Positions 1 to 6,282 of a DNA stretch of 11,921 bases are shown in pieces. The notes under the pieces are model-generated. The model did no database searches and was not told the origin of the DNA. It saw only the letters and a program-made list of their open reading frames with translations. Within the stretch, counting starts at the first letter, position 1; each line of letters starts with the position of its first letter. The position numbers and the translations under genes were made by a program. This stretch comes from Anaerolineae bacterium (GTDB taxonomy: Bacteria; Chloroflexota; Anaerolineae; Anaerolineales; Villigracilaceae), in assembly GCA_003694975.1 (NCBI GenBank), contig RFJH01000059.1, positions 1 to 11,921 on the forward strand, read 5' to 3'.

Positions 1-1
1 C

Positions 2-178
2 CTGCGCGATGAAATCCGCCTGGCTCATTACCTGGACGAGCGTGGGGCAGATTATCTGGTTGCGTTTCCCTCATGGTATCCAATGCTCAGCGCGCGCGGC
101 ACAGTAGTGCACACATCCGGAGGGGCATTTGCGCCGGCCCTGGACAAGGAGAACATGACGGTCTATAAATGGCCTTGA
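2..178 (+). CDS. C-terminal end of an unidentified protein, possibly a membrane glycosyltransferase (partial)
   Basis: An open frame runs from the window edge to a TGA at 176-178 and gives the last 58 residues of a protein whose start lies outside the window. The visible part contains the segments ADYLVAFPSWYPML and GGAFAPALDKENMTVYKW. The final pattern (a hydrophobic strand, 'FPSWYP', then 'ENMTVYKW' at the very end) reminds me of the extracytoplasmic C-terminal end of large multi-membrane-span glycosyltransferases (GT39/ArnT-like) common in Chloroflexota, but this is a resemblance only. No membrane segment or catalytic motif is visible in the fragment. No clear intrinsic terminator follows it. 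The next gene is 108 bases downstream and has its own promoter. Confidence 0.7.
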   Translation: MRDEIRLAHYLDERGADYLVAFPSWYPMLSARGTVVHTSGGAFAPALDKENMTVYKWP

Positions 179-210
179 GATAGGTTGCCGAAAAGTGTAA
201 TGCAAAGGAA

Positions 211-239
211 ATTTTCTTCGAGAAACAATGTGCTATACT
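211..239 (+). promoter_or_regulatory. Probable promoter of the response regulator-kinase pair, extended -10 type
   Basis: TATACT at 234-239 is preceded by TG at 231-232, which makes an extended -10 element (TGnTATACT). The -35 region 17 bases upstream (ATTTTC, 211-216) is a poor match, as is usual for extended -10 promoters. Transcription would start near 246 and leave a leader of about 40 bases before the ATG at 287. A short dyad, TTTCT-TCG-AGAAA (213-225), overlaps the -35 and spacer and could be an operator, but it may be chance. Confidence 0.55.
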
Positions 240-286
240 CGTAACGCACAAAAGTTTCTGTCTATCCGTTATAACTGGAAGTGGGA

Positions 287-982
287 ATGAAGGAAATCAC
301 TGTACTAATCGTTGATGATCACCCTTTGTTTCGGCAAGGTGTGAGGGAAGCACTCTCCCTGGAGGAAGATATCGAGGTCATTGGGGAAGCGGCCAACGGG
401 CGGGAGGCGCTGGAATTGATTCGCGCTCTCCAACCAGACGTCGCCATCCTGGACGTAAACCTGCCGGAGATGAACGGTCAGCAAGTTACCCATCGCGTCA
501 CGCAGGAGCACTTGCCAACGCGTATTCTTCTTCTGACAGGGTACGACGATCCCCAGCAAACTCTGCACGCTGCACTGGCCGGTGCGGCTGCCTATTGTGC
601 GAAGGAGATTGAGCCGCAACGTCTGGTGAAGACGGTGCGGGAGATCGTCCAGGGGAAATATGTCATCGGGGAACACCACTTTACCCGCGAGGAACTGGAA
701 CGCTGGATTGATGAACAACTGGAAAGTGCGCGGCGTCCCTACAGTGAACCAGGCAACCCCTTCCATCCTCTCTCCGAGCGTGAGATGGAAGTCCTCTCCT
801 GCGTGGTGCGAGGGATGAGCAATAAGGAAATCGCTGCCCTTTTGGGCATCAGCCACCAGACGGTAAAAAATCACATCACATCCATTCTGCGCAAATTCGG
901 CGTGGAAGATCGCACCCAGGCTGTAGTCTATGCCCTGAAGCGCGGCTGGGTGAAACTGCAAGACACGGACATCAAAACCTGA
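287..982 (+). CDS. NarL/LuxR-family response regulator
   Basis: A 231-residue two-domain response regulator. The N-terminal receiver (about 4-125) has the acidic pair Asp10/Asp11, the phosphoacceptor Asp56 in AILDVNLPEMNG, Thr84 and Lys106, so it should be phosphorylatable. The C-terminal LuxR-type helix-turn-helix (about 160-220) has the typical PLSEREMEVL start and the recognition segment HQTVKNHITSIL. It is expected to bind DNA in the cytoplasm when phosphorylated. I chose ATG 287 because GGAAG (277-281) lies 5 bases before it; the in-frame GTG at 281 would overlap that site. The kinase gene follows after 16 bases, so the two are very probably cotranscribed and cognate. The family (NarL/DegU/LiaR type) is certain. 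The target is inferred to be the flp pilin promoter just downstream, where two tandem dyads lie. Confidence 0.93.
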   Translation: MKEITVLIVDDHPLFRQGVREALSLEEDIEVIGEAANGREALELIRALQPDVAILDVNLPEMNGQQVTHRVTQEHLPTRILLLTGYDDPQQTLHAALAGAAAYCAKEIEPQRLVKTVREIVQGKYVIGEHHFTREELERWIDEQLESARRPYSEPGNPFHPLSEREMEVLSCVVRGMSNKEIAALLGISHQTVKNHITSILRKFGVEDRTQAVVYALKRGWVKLQDTDIKT

Positions 983-998
983 ACCTGGAGTGAAAGGC

Positions 999-2051
999 AT
1001 GCCCGCCACAGAACCCAAACAGTTGCCCGCAGAAAGCGATGGCCTGGATATTCAGGCTGAACTGGAAGAGGTCGAACGCGCGCTGAAAGAAGTGACACTG
1101 ATGATTGAGCAAAGCCAGGTGGAGGTGAATAAACTGACTCAACGTAATGCAGCGATCACAGCCCACCTGCAGCAGGTGCAAAATCAACTGGATCAAACCC
1201 CCGTCCAAGAGATTCGCATGGCTTACGATTCCGCCCTAGATGCTCAACAACGTCTCTTCGTCATGCGCGGCCAATTGGAGAAATTACAAAGCGATCAGGC
1301 GCATTTACAACGATACAAGGCGCTTCTGGAGAAAGTCCGTGACCAAGTAAAAGACGGTGGGATGGCTCAAAGCGGAGGAGGCCTGGCATCCGTGGAAATG
1401 ATTGTCAACGCTCAGGAGGCGGAGCGTCAGCGTCTCTCGCGCCAGATGCATGATGGCCCTGCGCAGGCCCTATCGAACTTCATTCTCCAGACGGAAATCG
1501 CCATGCGCCTGATGGACGTAGACCCGGAGCAAGCCCGAGACGAACTGGACAACCTGCGCGTCGCGGCAATGAGCACCTTTCAGAAAATCCGCAACTTCAT
1601 CTTCGAGTTGCGCCCGATGATGCTCGACGACCTGGGACTGATCCCCACCATCCGCAAATACGTAGAAGCGTTCAAAGAGCAAACCGGTCTGGATGTAAAC
1701 GCGACCATCTCCGGGACCGAGCGGCGCCTGGAGCCCTACCTGGAGGTGATGATTTTCCGTGCGCTGCAGGAACTGCTCGGCAACGCAGCCCGTCACAGTC
1801 AGGCTACCGTCGTCAAAGTGCATGTAGATATGGGAGACAGCATGGTCAAAGTCAGCGTGGACGATAACGGCAAAGGCTTCGATCCGGAGATCGTTCAACA
1901 AGGTCGCAGTCTGGGGTTGAAACTTATTCGAGAGCGGGCTGAGATGCTTGGAGGCACCTTCGAGATAGATAGCGTATCCGGCAAGGGGACGCGCGTGACG
2001 TTCACCGTCCCCGTGCAGGTAGTGGAAAAAGCAAACCTTACAAAAACGTAA
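999..2051 (+). CDS. Soluble DegS/NarX-type sensor histidine kinase with N-terminal coiled coil
   Basis: A 350-residue kinase. Residues about 15-120 are rich in Glu, Gln, Leu and Lys with heptad-like spacing and look like a long coiled coil. A HisKA_3-type dimerisation helix follows, with the phosphorylation site His151 in ERQRLSRQMHDGPAQAL. The ATP-binding domain has the N box (ELLGNAARHS, about 258-267), the G1 box DDNGKGFD (288-295) and the G2 region with GLKLIRERAEMLGG and a terminal GKGT. No signal peptide, membrane span, PAS or GAF domain is visible, so it is predicted to be cytoplasmic like DegS. What it senses is unknown; the coiled coil may couple it to a partner. ATG 999 is preferred because GGAG (987-990) lies 8 bases upstream; the GTG at 990 overlaps that site. 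Its partner is the regulator 16 bases upstream. The 3' end overlaps the first of two dyads upstream of flp. Confidence 0.92.
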   Translation: MPATEPKQLPAESDGLDIQAELEEVERALKEVTLMIEQSQVEVNKLTQRNAAITAHLQQVQNQLDQTPVQEIRMAYDSALDAQQRLFVMRGQLEKLQSDQAHLQRYKALLEKVRDQVKDGGMAQSGGGLASVEMIVNAQEAERQRLSRQMHDGPAQALSNFILQTEIAMRLMDVDPEQARDELDNLRVAAMSTFQKIRNFIFELRPMMLDDLGLIPTIRKYVEAFKEQTGLDVNATISGTERRLEPYLEVMIFRALQELLGNAARHSQATVVKVHVDMGDSMVKVSVDDNGKGFDPEIVQQGRSLGLKLIRERAEMLGGTFEIDSVSGKGTRVTFTVPVQVVEKANLTKT

Positions 2052-2068
2052 GATTTACATAATTGTAA
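2038..2068 (+). promoter_or_regulatory. Tandem TTAC-N6-GTAA dyads upstream of the flp promoter (putative activator sites)
   Basis: Two copies of the same inverted repeat lie 17 bases apart: TTACAAAAACGTAA (2038-2051) and TTACATAATTGTAA (2055-2068). The second is extended to TTTACA-N4-TGTAAA (2054-2069). The first overlaps the last codons and stop of the kinase gene. With a transcription start near 2124 their centres fall at about -79 and -62, typical places for an upstream activator. The neighbouring NarL-type regulator is the obvious candidate to bind them, but this is inference. A weaker relative, TTAC-N6-ATAA (2389-2402), occurs next to the cpaB promoter. Confidence 0.5.
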
Positions 2069-2089
2069 AGTGATGTGACCTTGGATGGG

Positions 2090-2117
2090 TTGTCTTTGCC
2101 GAGAAAATCACTATAAT
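2090..2117 (+). promoter_or_regulatory. Sigma70-type promoter of flp
   Basis: A perfect -10 TATAAT (2112-2117) lies 16 bases after TTGTCT (2090-2095), which matches four of six positions of the -35 consensus. Transcription would start near 2124, directly before the leader hairpin. The strong -10 fits high expression of a major pilin. Confidence 0.7.
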
Positions 2118-2124
2118 ATAAGCA

Positions 2125-2145
2125 TCCCTGGGTGGCCTCCAGGGA
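2125..2145 (+). promoter_or_regulatory. 5' leader hairpin of the flp transcript
   Basis: TCCCTGG (2125-2131) and CCAGGGA (2139-2145) form a perfect 7-bp stem with a 7-base loop, right at the predicted 5' end of the flp mRNA. Hairpins in this position often protect mRNA from 5'-dependent decay, which would suit an abundant pilin message. An operator role is also possible. The ribosome binding site (2157-2167) lies outside the stem. Confidence 0.45.
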
Positions 2146-2175
2146 AATCCACAAAGAAAGGAGGTGAAACGCATC

Positions 2176-2331
2176 ATGTTGTTCGCCCCGAAAGAGAAAG
2201 GCCAGGGCTTGGTAGAGTACGCGTTGATCCTTGTTTTGGTTGCTGTCGTTGTGATTGCCGTTCTGATGCTGCTCGGCCCCTACATCGGCAACGTGTTCAG
2301 CGAGATCAACAACGCGCTTGCAGGTGCGTAA
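2176..2331 (+). CDS. flp: Flp-type (type IVb) major pilin precursor
   Basis: A 51-residue protein and the structural subunit of the Tad/Flp pilus. The short leader MLFAPKEKG ends in Gly9, followed by the mature start QGLVEY. Glu14 is at mature position +5 and Tyr15 at +6, the hallmark of Flp pilins, so prepilin peptidase should cut after Gly9. Residues about 15-34 (ALILVLVAVVVIAVLMLLG) form the hydrophobic helix that anchors the subunit in the membrane and packs in the fibre core; the tail YIGNVFSEINNALAGA is short. A near-perfect Shine-Dalgarno, AAAGGAGGTGA (2157-2167), lies 8 bases before the ATG and matches the expected high expression. The gene is a single-gene transcription unit between its own promoter and a strong terminator, directly before the pilus assembly genes. 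A longer open frame overlaps it in another reading frame and is not real. Confidence 0.93.
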   Translation: MLFAPKEKGQGLVEYALILVLVAVVVIAVLMLLGPYIGNVFSEINNALAGA

Positions 2332-2354
2332 GCAGCCTGTGGCCTCTCGAATAC

Positions 2355-2390
2355 GTGGGACTCTGTCGCTCGACAGAGTCCCACCTTTTT
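2355..2390 (+). terminator. Strong Rho-independent terminator after flp
   Basis: GTGGGACTCTGTC (2355-2367) pairs perfectly with GACAGAGTCCCAC (2372-2384), a 13-bp stem with a 4-base loop, followed by CTTTTT (2385-2390). It begins 23 bases after the flp stop codon. It should end most flp transcripts, and any read-through would feed the assembly genes at a lower level. Confidence 0.9.
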
Positions 2391-2395
2391 ACCAA

Positions 2396-2424
2396 GCAAT
2401 AATTGCCCGTTTTTACTGTATAAT
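2396..2424 (+). promoter_or_regulatory. Probable promoter of the cpaB-tadC operon
   Basis: A perfect TATAAT (2419-2424) follows the flp terminator. The -35 region (about GCAATA, 2396-2401, 17-base spacer) is weak, so the promoter may need an activator or be modest in strength. A partial copy of the dyad seen upstream of flp (TTAC-N6-ATAA, 2389-2402) overlaps this -35 region. The start would be near 2431, with a leader of about 57 bases. Confidence 0.55.
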
Positions 2425-2447
2425 GCGGGTGGAATATATTCACCCGC
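2425..2447 (+). promoter_or_regulatory. Inverted repeat at the predicted cpaB transcription start
   Basis: GCGGGTG (2425-2431) and CACCCGC (2441-2447) form a perfect 7-bp dyad around an AT-rich 9-base centre (GAATATATT), immediately after the -10 element. It could be a 5' mRNA hairpin or a repressor site. The flp leader also has a hairpin at its predicted 5' end, though with a different sequence. Confidence 0.4.
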
Positions 2448-2487
2448 TGGCCTGCGATGGCCGGGGAATACGTTTGAGGAGAAACTT

Positions 2488-3567
2488 ATGCGTCGCGGAA
2501 GAATTTTCATTTACCTGGCGCTGATCCTGCTCGTCGGCCTGGTGGCACTTTTCCTGGTCGTTCAGTTGTTCCTCTCTCGCACGAAGGTAGAGACAACAAC
2601 CCCTGCCCCGCCGATGATAAGCATCATCGTCGCTGCCCAGCCCATCCCACAAGGGGCAGAAATCACCGAAGAGGCCCTGGGTGTGATCTCTATCCCACGG
2701 GATAGTTTCGTCGAGGCCATGTTCTCGGATGAACAGAGAGACCAGGTGGTAGGGAAAATCGCCCGCTACCAGATTGAACAGGGGATCGTCATCACCAGGG
2801 GCCTGATCGCAGAACCGGGCACGGAACTGGCGCTCGCGGGGCCCAGGTGGGCGACGGCCATCCCCTTCGGCATGACGGCGATTTCCATTCCCACCACCCG
2901 CCTGTCGTCCGTGGCGTACGGCGTGGCGGACGGTGCACACGTCAACGTCACCGCCTGCCTGCTGCTCGTGGATGTGGACCCCTCGTTCCAGTCCGTCTTG
3001 CCGAACAACACCGCCGTGGTGACCGGCGCCGGCCTTGTCCCCGATCAGCCCCCCATCCTCTCCGCCGGCGTACAACCCAGCGGCGAGGGGGCAATGCAGG
3101 GTCGGCTGGAACTGGAGCCCTCGCTGCAGCAGCCCTTCTATGTCACTCCCTCCGAAAGCCAGCGACCGCGCCTGGTCTGCCAGATGATTTTGCAAGATGT
3201 GCTTGTCTTGCACCTGGGCGATTTTGCGACAGGAGCCGCCGCACAAACCACCGGGCAGGAGGGTGGCGCAGGCGCTCCTCCGCCAGAGGGCGGTGGAGAA
3301 GCAGCGACATCTCCCGATATCGTCACCCTCGTCGTCTCGCCGCAGGATTCGGTAACGCTCTCCTACCTCCTCTACAGTGGCGCAAAACTGACGTTAACGC
3401 TGCGCAACACCAGCGACCAGAGCCGCATGGACATTGAAGCCGCCACGTTGCAATACCTTTTGAGCCAGTATAATATCCCCGTACCGGCCAAACTGCCCTA
3501 CGCCATCGAGCCGCGCATTGATCGCTTGGTCGAACCCGGCGTCATCACACCGGGGCCAGAGCAGTAA
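2488..3567 (+). CDS. cpaB: Flp pilus assembly protein CpaB/RcpC
   Basis: A 359-residue membrane-anchored pilus assembly factor. Residues 7-29 are a single hydrophobic anchor, with basic residues (MRRGR) before it. Residues about 44-108 are a SAF domain (IIVAAQPIPQGAEITEEAL through GQ/VVGKIARYQIEQGIVITRGLI), the carbohydrate-binding-like fold typical of CpaB. The RcpC-like part follows (about 120-310), interrupted by a Gly/Ala/Pro/Glu-rich linker at about 249-276. GAGGAG (2476-2481) lies 6 bases before the ATG. In diderm bacteria CpaB works with the outer-membrane secretin CpaC. No secretin gene is next to it here, as expected for a cell without a classical outer membrane, where CpaB may instead act within the wall. 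It is the first gene of the assembly operon, with cpaE 44 bases downstream. Confidence 0.9.
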   Translation: MRRGRIFIYLALILLVGLVALFLVVQLFLSRTKVETTTPAPPMISIIVAAQPIPQGAEITEEALGVISIPRDSFVEAMFSDEQRDQVVGKIARYQIEQGIVITRGLIAEPGTELALAGPRWATAIPFGMTAISIPTTRLSSVAYGVADGAHVNVTACLLLVDVDPSFQSVLPNNTAVVTGAGLVPDQPPILSAGVQPSGEGAMQGRLELEPSLQQPFYVTPSESQRPRLVCQMILQDVLVLHLGDFATGAAAQTTGQEGGAGAPPPEGGGEAATSPDIVTLVVSPQDSVTLSYLLYSGAKLTLTLRNTSDQSRMDIEAATLQYLLSQYNIPVPAKLPYAIEPRIDRLVEPGVITPGPEQ

Positions 3568-3611
3568 GCCGGCGAACAATACAGGTATCACAATTTTCTT
3601 TGGAGCAAGGT

Positions 3612-4853
3612 ATGGCTTCGGACAGCAAGATTCGCGTTCTGATTGTGGACGACGTGGCCGAAACGCGCGAGAACGTTCGCAAATTATTACAATTCGAGCC
3701 GGACTTCGAGGTCGTCGGTGCGGCCCGAACCGGACGCGAGGGCATCCAACTCGCCCAGGAACTGGACCCGGATGTCGTTCTGATGGACATCAATATGCCG
3801 GATATAGACGGCATCACCGCCACAGAAGCCATCCACCAGAAATTGCCCTACACGCAGATTGTCATCTTATCGGTTCAGGGCGATCAAAACTACATGCGTC
3901 GTGCTATGCTCGCCGGCGCACGCGACTTTCTCACCAAGCCCCCTATGGGCGACGAGTTGATCTCCGCCATCCGGCGGGCGGGCGAAATGTCCCAGCGCGA
4001 GCGGGCGAAAAGCATGCAAATCCCCAATATCCCGGTCGCCGGCAGCCTTTCTCCTGGCCTCCCACTTCGCGTCACACAGGGCAAAATCATCACCGTGTAC
4101 AGCCCGAAGGGAGGCGTGGGCACCACAACCCTCGCCGTCAACCTGGCCATCGCATTGCACAATGAGGAGACGCGCGCCGTGCTGGTAGATGGCAATCTCC
4201 AGTTCGGTGATGTGGCCATCTTCGTCAACGAACAGGGGCGCAACTCCATCCTCGATCTCGCCCCGCGTGCAGACGAACTGGACCCCGAAATCGTCAGCGA
4301 GGTAATGATCAAGCACGCCGCCTCCGGAGTTCACATCCTGGCCGCTCCTCCCAGGCCAGAACAGGCCGAAAAAGTGACCGGCGAGCAATTTGGTAAAGTG
4401 CTGGAGTACCTTCGCCAACTCTACGCCTACATCGTGGTAGATACCACCCCCTTGCTCACCGATACCGTCATCACTGCCATAGACATGAGTGACGTGATCG
4501 TCCTGGTGACTACGCAGGATATCCCGGCTATCAAAAACGTGCGTCTCTTCCTGGACCTGCTCGGCACGCTAGGCGTGGACCGGGAGCGCGTTGTCTTCGC
4601 CATAAACCGGTACGACAAACGCATCGCAGCCATCACTCCCCAACGCGTGAGCGAAAACCTCAAACTGGAGGTATCTGCCGTCATTCCTCTGGACGAACGG
4701 GTCGTCATCCCGGCGGTGAATCGTGGCACCCCCTTCGTGCTGAGTCGGAAAGCCCAGCCCGCAGCCAAAGGCCTCTTCACGCTGGCCGAGAGTGTGCGTG
4801 CTCGTCTGACCAGCCTTGAGGAACAAGAACTGGAAATAGCCTCCAGACGCTAG
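3612..4853 (+). CDS. cpaE: CpaE/TadZ-like pilus localisation ATPase with N-terminal receiver domain
   Basis: A 413-residue fusion. Residues about 6-125 form a response-regulator receiver with all key residues: Asp13/Asp14, phosphoacceptor Asp59 (VLMDINMPDIDG), Ser87 and Lys109. A linker follows, then a ParA/MinD-type ATPase from about 157. Its deviant Walker A reads SPKGGVGTTTL: the signature lysine Lys166 is kept, but the usual second lysine of KGGxGKTT is Thr171. Later motifs are AVLVDGNLQFGDV (A') and YIVVDTTPLL (Walker B/switch II). Proteins of this family place the Tad machine in the cell. The start is ATG 3612 because GGAG (3602-3605) lies 6 bases before it; the TTG at 3600 is less likely. 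The stop TAG is part of the ribosome binding site of tadA. An intact receiver suggests control by phosphorylation, perhaps by the upstream kinase (inference). Confidence 0.9.
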   Translation: MASDSKIRVLIVDDVAETRENVRKLLQFEPDFEVVGAARTGREGIQLAQELDPDVVLMDINMPDIDGITATEAIHQKLPYTQIVILSVQGDQNYMRRAMLAGARDFLTKPPMGDELISAIRRAGEMSQRERAKSMQIPNIPVAGSLSPGLPLRVTQGKIITVYSPKGGVGTTTLAVNLAIALHNEETRAVLVDGNLQFGDVAIFVNEQGRNSILDLAPRADELDPEIVSEVMIKHAASGVHILAAPPRPEQAEKVTGEQFGKVLEYLRQLYAYIVVDTTPLLTDTVITAIDMSDVIVLVTTQDIPAIKNVRLFLDLLGTLGVDRERVVFAINRYDKRIAAITPQRVSENLKLEVSAVIPLDERVVIPAVNRGTPFVLSRKAQPAAKGLFTLAESVRARLTSLEEQELEIASRR

Positions 4854-4863
4854 GAGAATCGGC

Positions 4864-6270
4864 ATGTCCCTATTGAAACGCCTCGAACAAGGGCAGGGGA
4901 AAACCCCTTCCCTGCCTCCATCTGGAGAGAAAGGGAAAGGCAGCAGTCGCCTTTCCTCATTACAGGCACGTCGTGTCAATGCCCCGGCTACCACACCTCA
5001 GGCAGGCACTTATTTCGATCTCAAGACGCGCGTCCAAAACCGCCTCCTCGCCGAACTCGATCCCTCCATGGATATTTCGAAGACCGATGAGGTGCGACGG
5101 ACGATTCAAGAACTCTTCGAGCAAATCCTCTCTGAGGAGAACATCGTCCTCTCGCGTCCCGAACGTGCCCGCCTCTTCGAGCAAATCGCGGCAGAAATTC
5201 TGGGCTTTGGCCCTCTGCAACCGCTCCTCGAAGATGAGACCATCACCGAAATCATGGTCAACGGGGCCAAAAACGTCTACATCGAGCGCAACGGCAAAAT
5301 CCATCGTGTGCCGGTCACCTTCGAGAACGATGAGCATGTCATGCGCATCATTGACCGCATCGTCGCCCCCCTGGGACGCCGTATTGACGAGGCCAGCCCC
5401 TATGTGGACGCGCGCCTCCCGGACGGTTCCCGCGTGAACGCCGTCATCCCGCCGATCTCGCTGGTCGGCCCCACATTGACCATCCGTAAATTTGCCAAGA
5501 ACCCCATCACCGTTGAGCAACTGATTCAGTTTGGTTCCATCACGCCGGAAGCACTGCAATTCCTGAAAGCCTGCGTGGAAGCCCGATTGAACATCATCAT
5601 CTCCGGCGGCACCGGCTCCGGTAAGACCACGCTTCTGAACATCCTCTCCGGCTTCATCCCTCCTGATGAGCGCATCATTACCATCGAGAACGCCGCCGAG
5701 TTGCAATTGCGCCAGGAGCATGTGGTCTCGCTCGAATCCCGACCGCCCAACATCGAAGGTCGCGGCGAAATCACCATTCGCGCCCTGGTCATCAACTCGC
5801 TGCGTATGCGCCCCGACCGTATCATCGTCGGCGAGGTGCGTGACGAAGCCGCCCTCGACATGCTCCAGGCAATGAACACCGGCCACGACGGCTCAATGAC
5901 CACGCTGCACTCCAACAGCCCGCGCGACACCCTCGCCCGTCTGGAGACCATGGTCATGATGGCAGGCATGGAACTGCCTTCTCGCGCCATTCGAGAGCAA
6001 ATCGCCTCCGCCATTGACCTGATCGTCCATCAAGAACGCATGCGGGATGGCACCCGCAAGGTCGTCCAAATCTCCGAGGTCAGCGGCATGGAAGGCGATG
6101 TCATCACCATGATGGATATCTTCGCCTTCGAACAGACGGGTATCGAAAACGGCAAGGTGATCGGGCGGTTGCGTCCCACCGGCCTGCGCCCGAAATTTAT
6201 GGATAAGATCGAAGCCGCCGGTATCCACCTGCCGCCTTCGGTATTCGGTATCGGCGAACGCCGCCGGTAG
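4864..6270 (+). CDS. tadA: Type II/IV secretion ATPase TadA/CpaF, pilus assembly motor
   Basis: A 468-residue hexameric ATPase that powers Flp pilus assembly at the cytoplasmic membrane face. The N-terminal domain (about 50-240) has the family segments ILGFGPLQPLLEDETITEIMVNG and DARLPDGSRVNAVIPP. Walker A is GGTGSGKTT (248-256), the Asp box region includes IITIENAAELQL, Walker B is RIIVGEVRDEAA (319-330), and the His box is TGHDGSMTTLHSNS (339-352). All are intact. Length is normal for CpaF. Its Shine-Dalgarno AGGAG (4852-4856) overlaps the cpaE stop codon, pointing to coupled translation. The first 45 residues are low in complexity (PSLPPSGEKGKGSS) and are likely disordered. It works with TadB and TadC encoded directly downstream. 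Confidence 0.96.
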   Translation: MSLLKRLEQGQGKTPSLPPSGEKGKGSSRLSSLQARRVNAPATTPQAGTYFDLKTRVQNRLLAELDPSMDISKTDEVRRTIQELFEQILSEENIVLSRPERARLFEQIAAEILGFGPLQPLLEDETITEIMVNGAKNVYIERNGKIHRVPVTFENDEHVMRIIDRIVAPLGRRIDEASPYVDARLPDGSRVNAVIPPISLVGPTLTIRKFAKNPITVEQLIQFGSITPEALQFLKACVEARLNIIISGGTGSGKTTLLNILSGFIPPDERIITIENAAELQLRQEHVVSLESRPPNIEGRGEITIRALVINSLRMRPDRIIVGEVRDEAALDMLQAMNTGHDGSMTTLHSNSPRDTLARLETMVMMAGMELPSRAIREQIASAIDLIVHQERMRDGTRKVVQISEVSGMEGDVITMMDIFAFEQTGIENGKVIGRLRPTGLRPKFMDKIEAAGIHLPPSVFGIGERRR

Positions 6271-6282
6271 TGAACGAGGCCT

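Noticed and set aside
305..1018. A 237-residue minus-strand open frame opposite the response regulator
   Set aside because: Antisense shadow of a well-supported gene, with no family features or ribosome binding site.
2085..2402. A 105-residue plus-strand open frame covering the pilin region
   Set aside because: It overlaps the 51-residue Flp gene in another frame, spans the promoter and terminator, and its Cys/Arg-rich product resembles no family. The Flp frame has the ribosome binding site and pilin motifs.
4960..5886. A 308-residue minus-strand open frame within tadA
   Set aside because: Antisense shadow of a clear TadA ATPase; long only because of GC-rich codon use.
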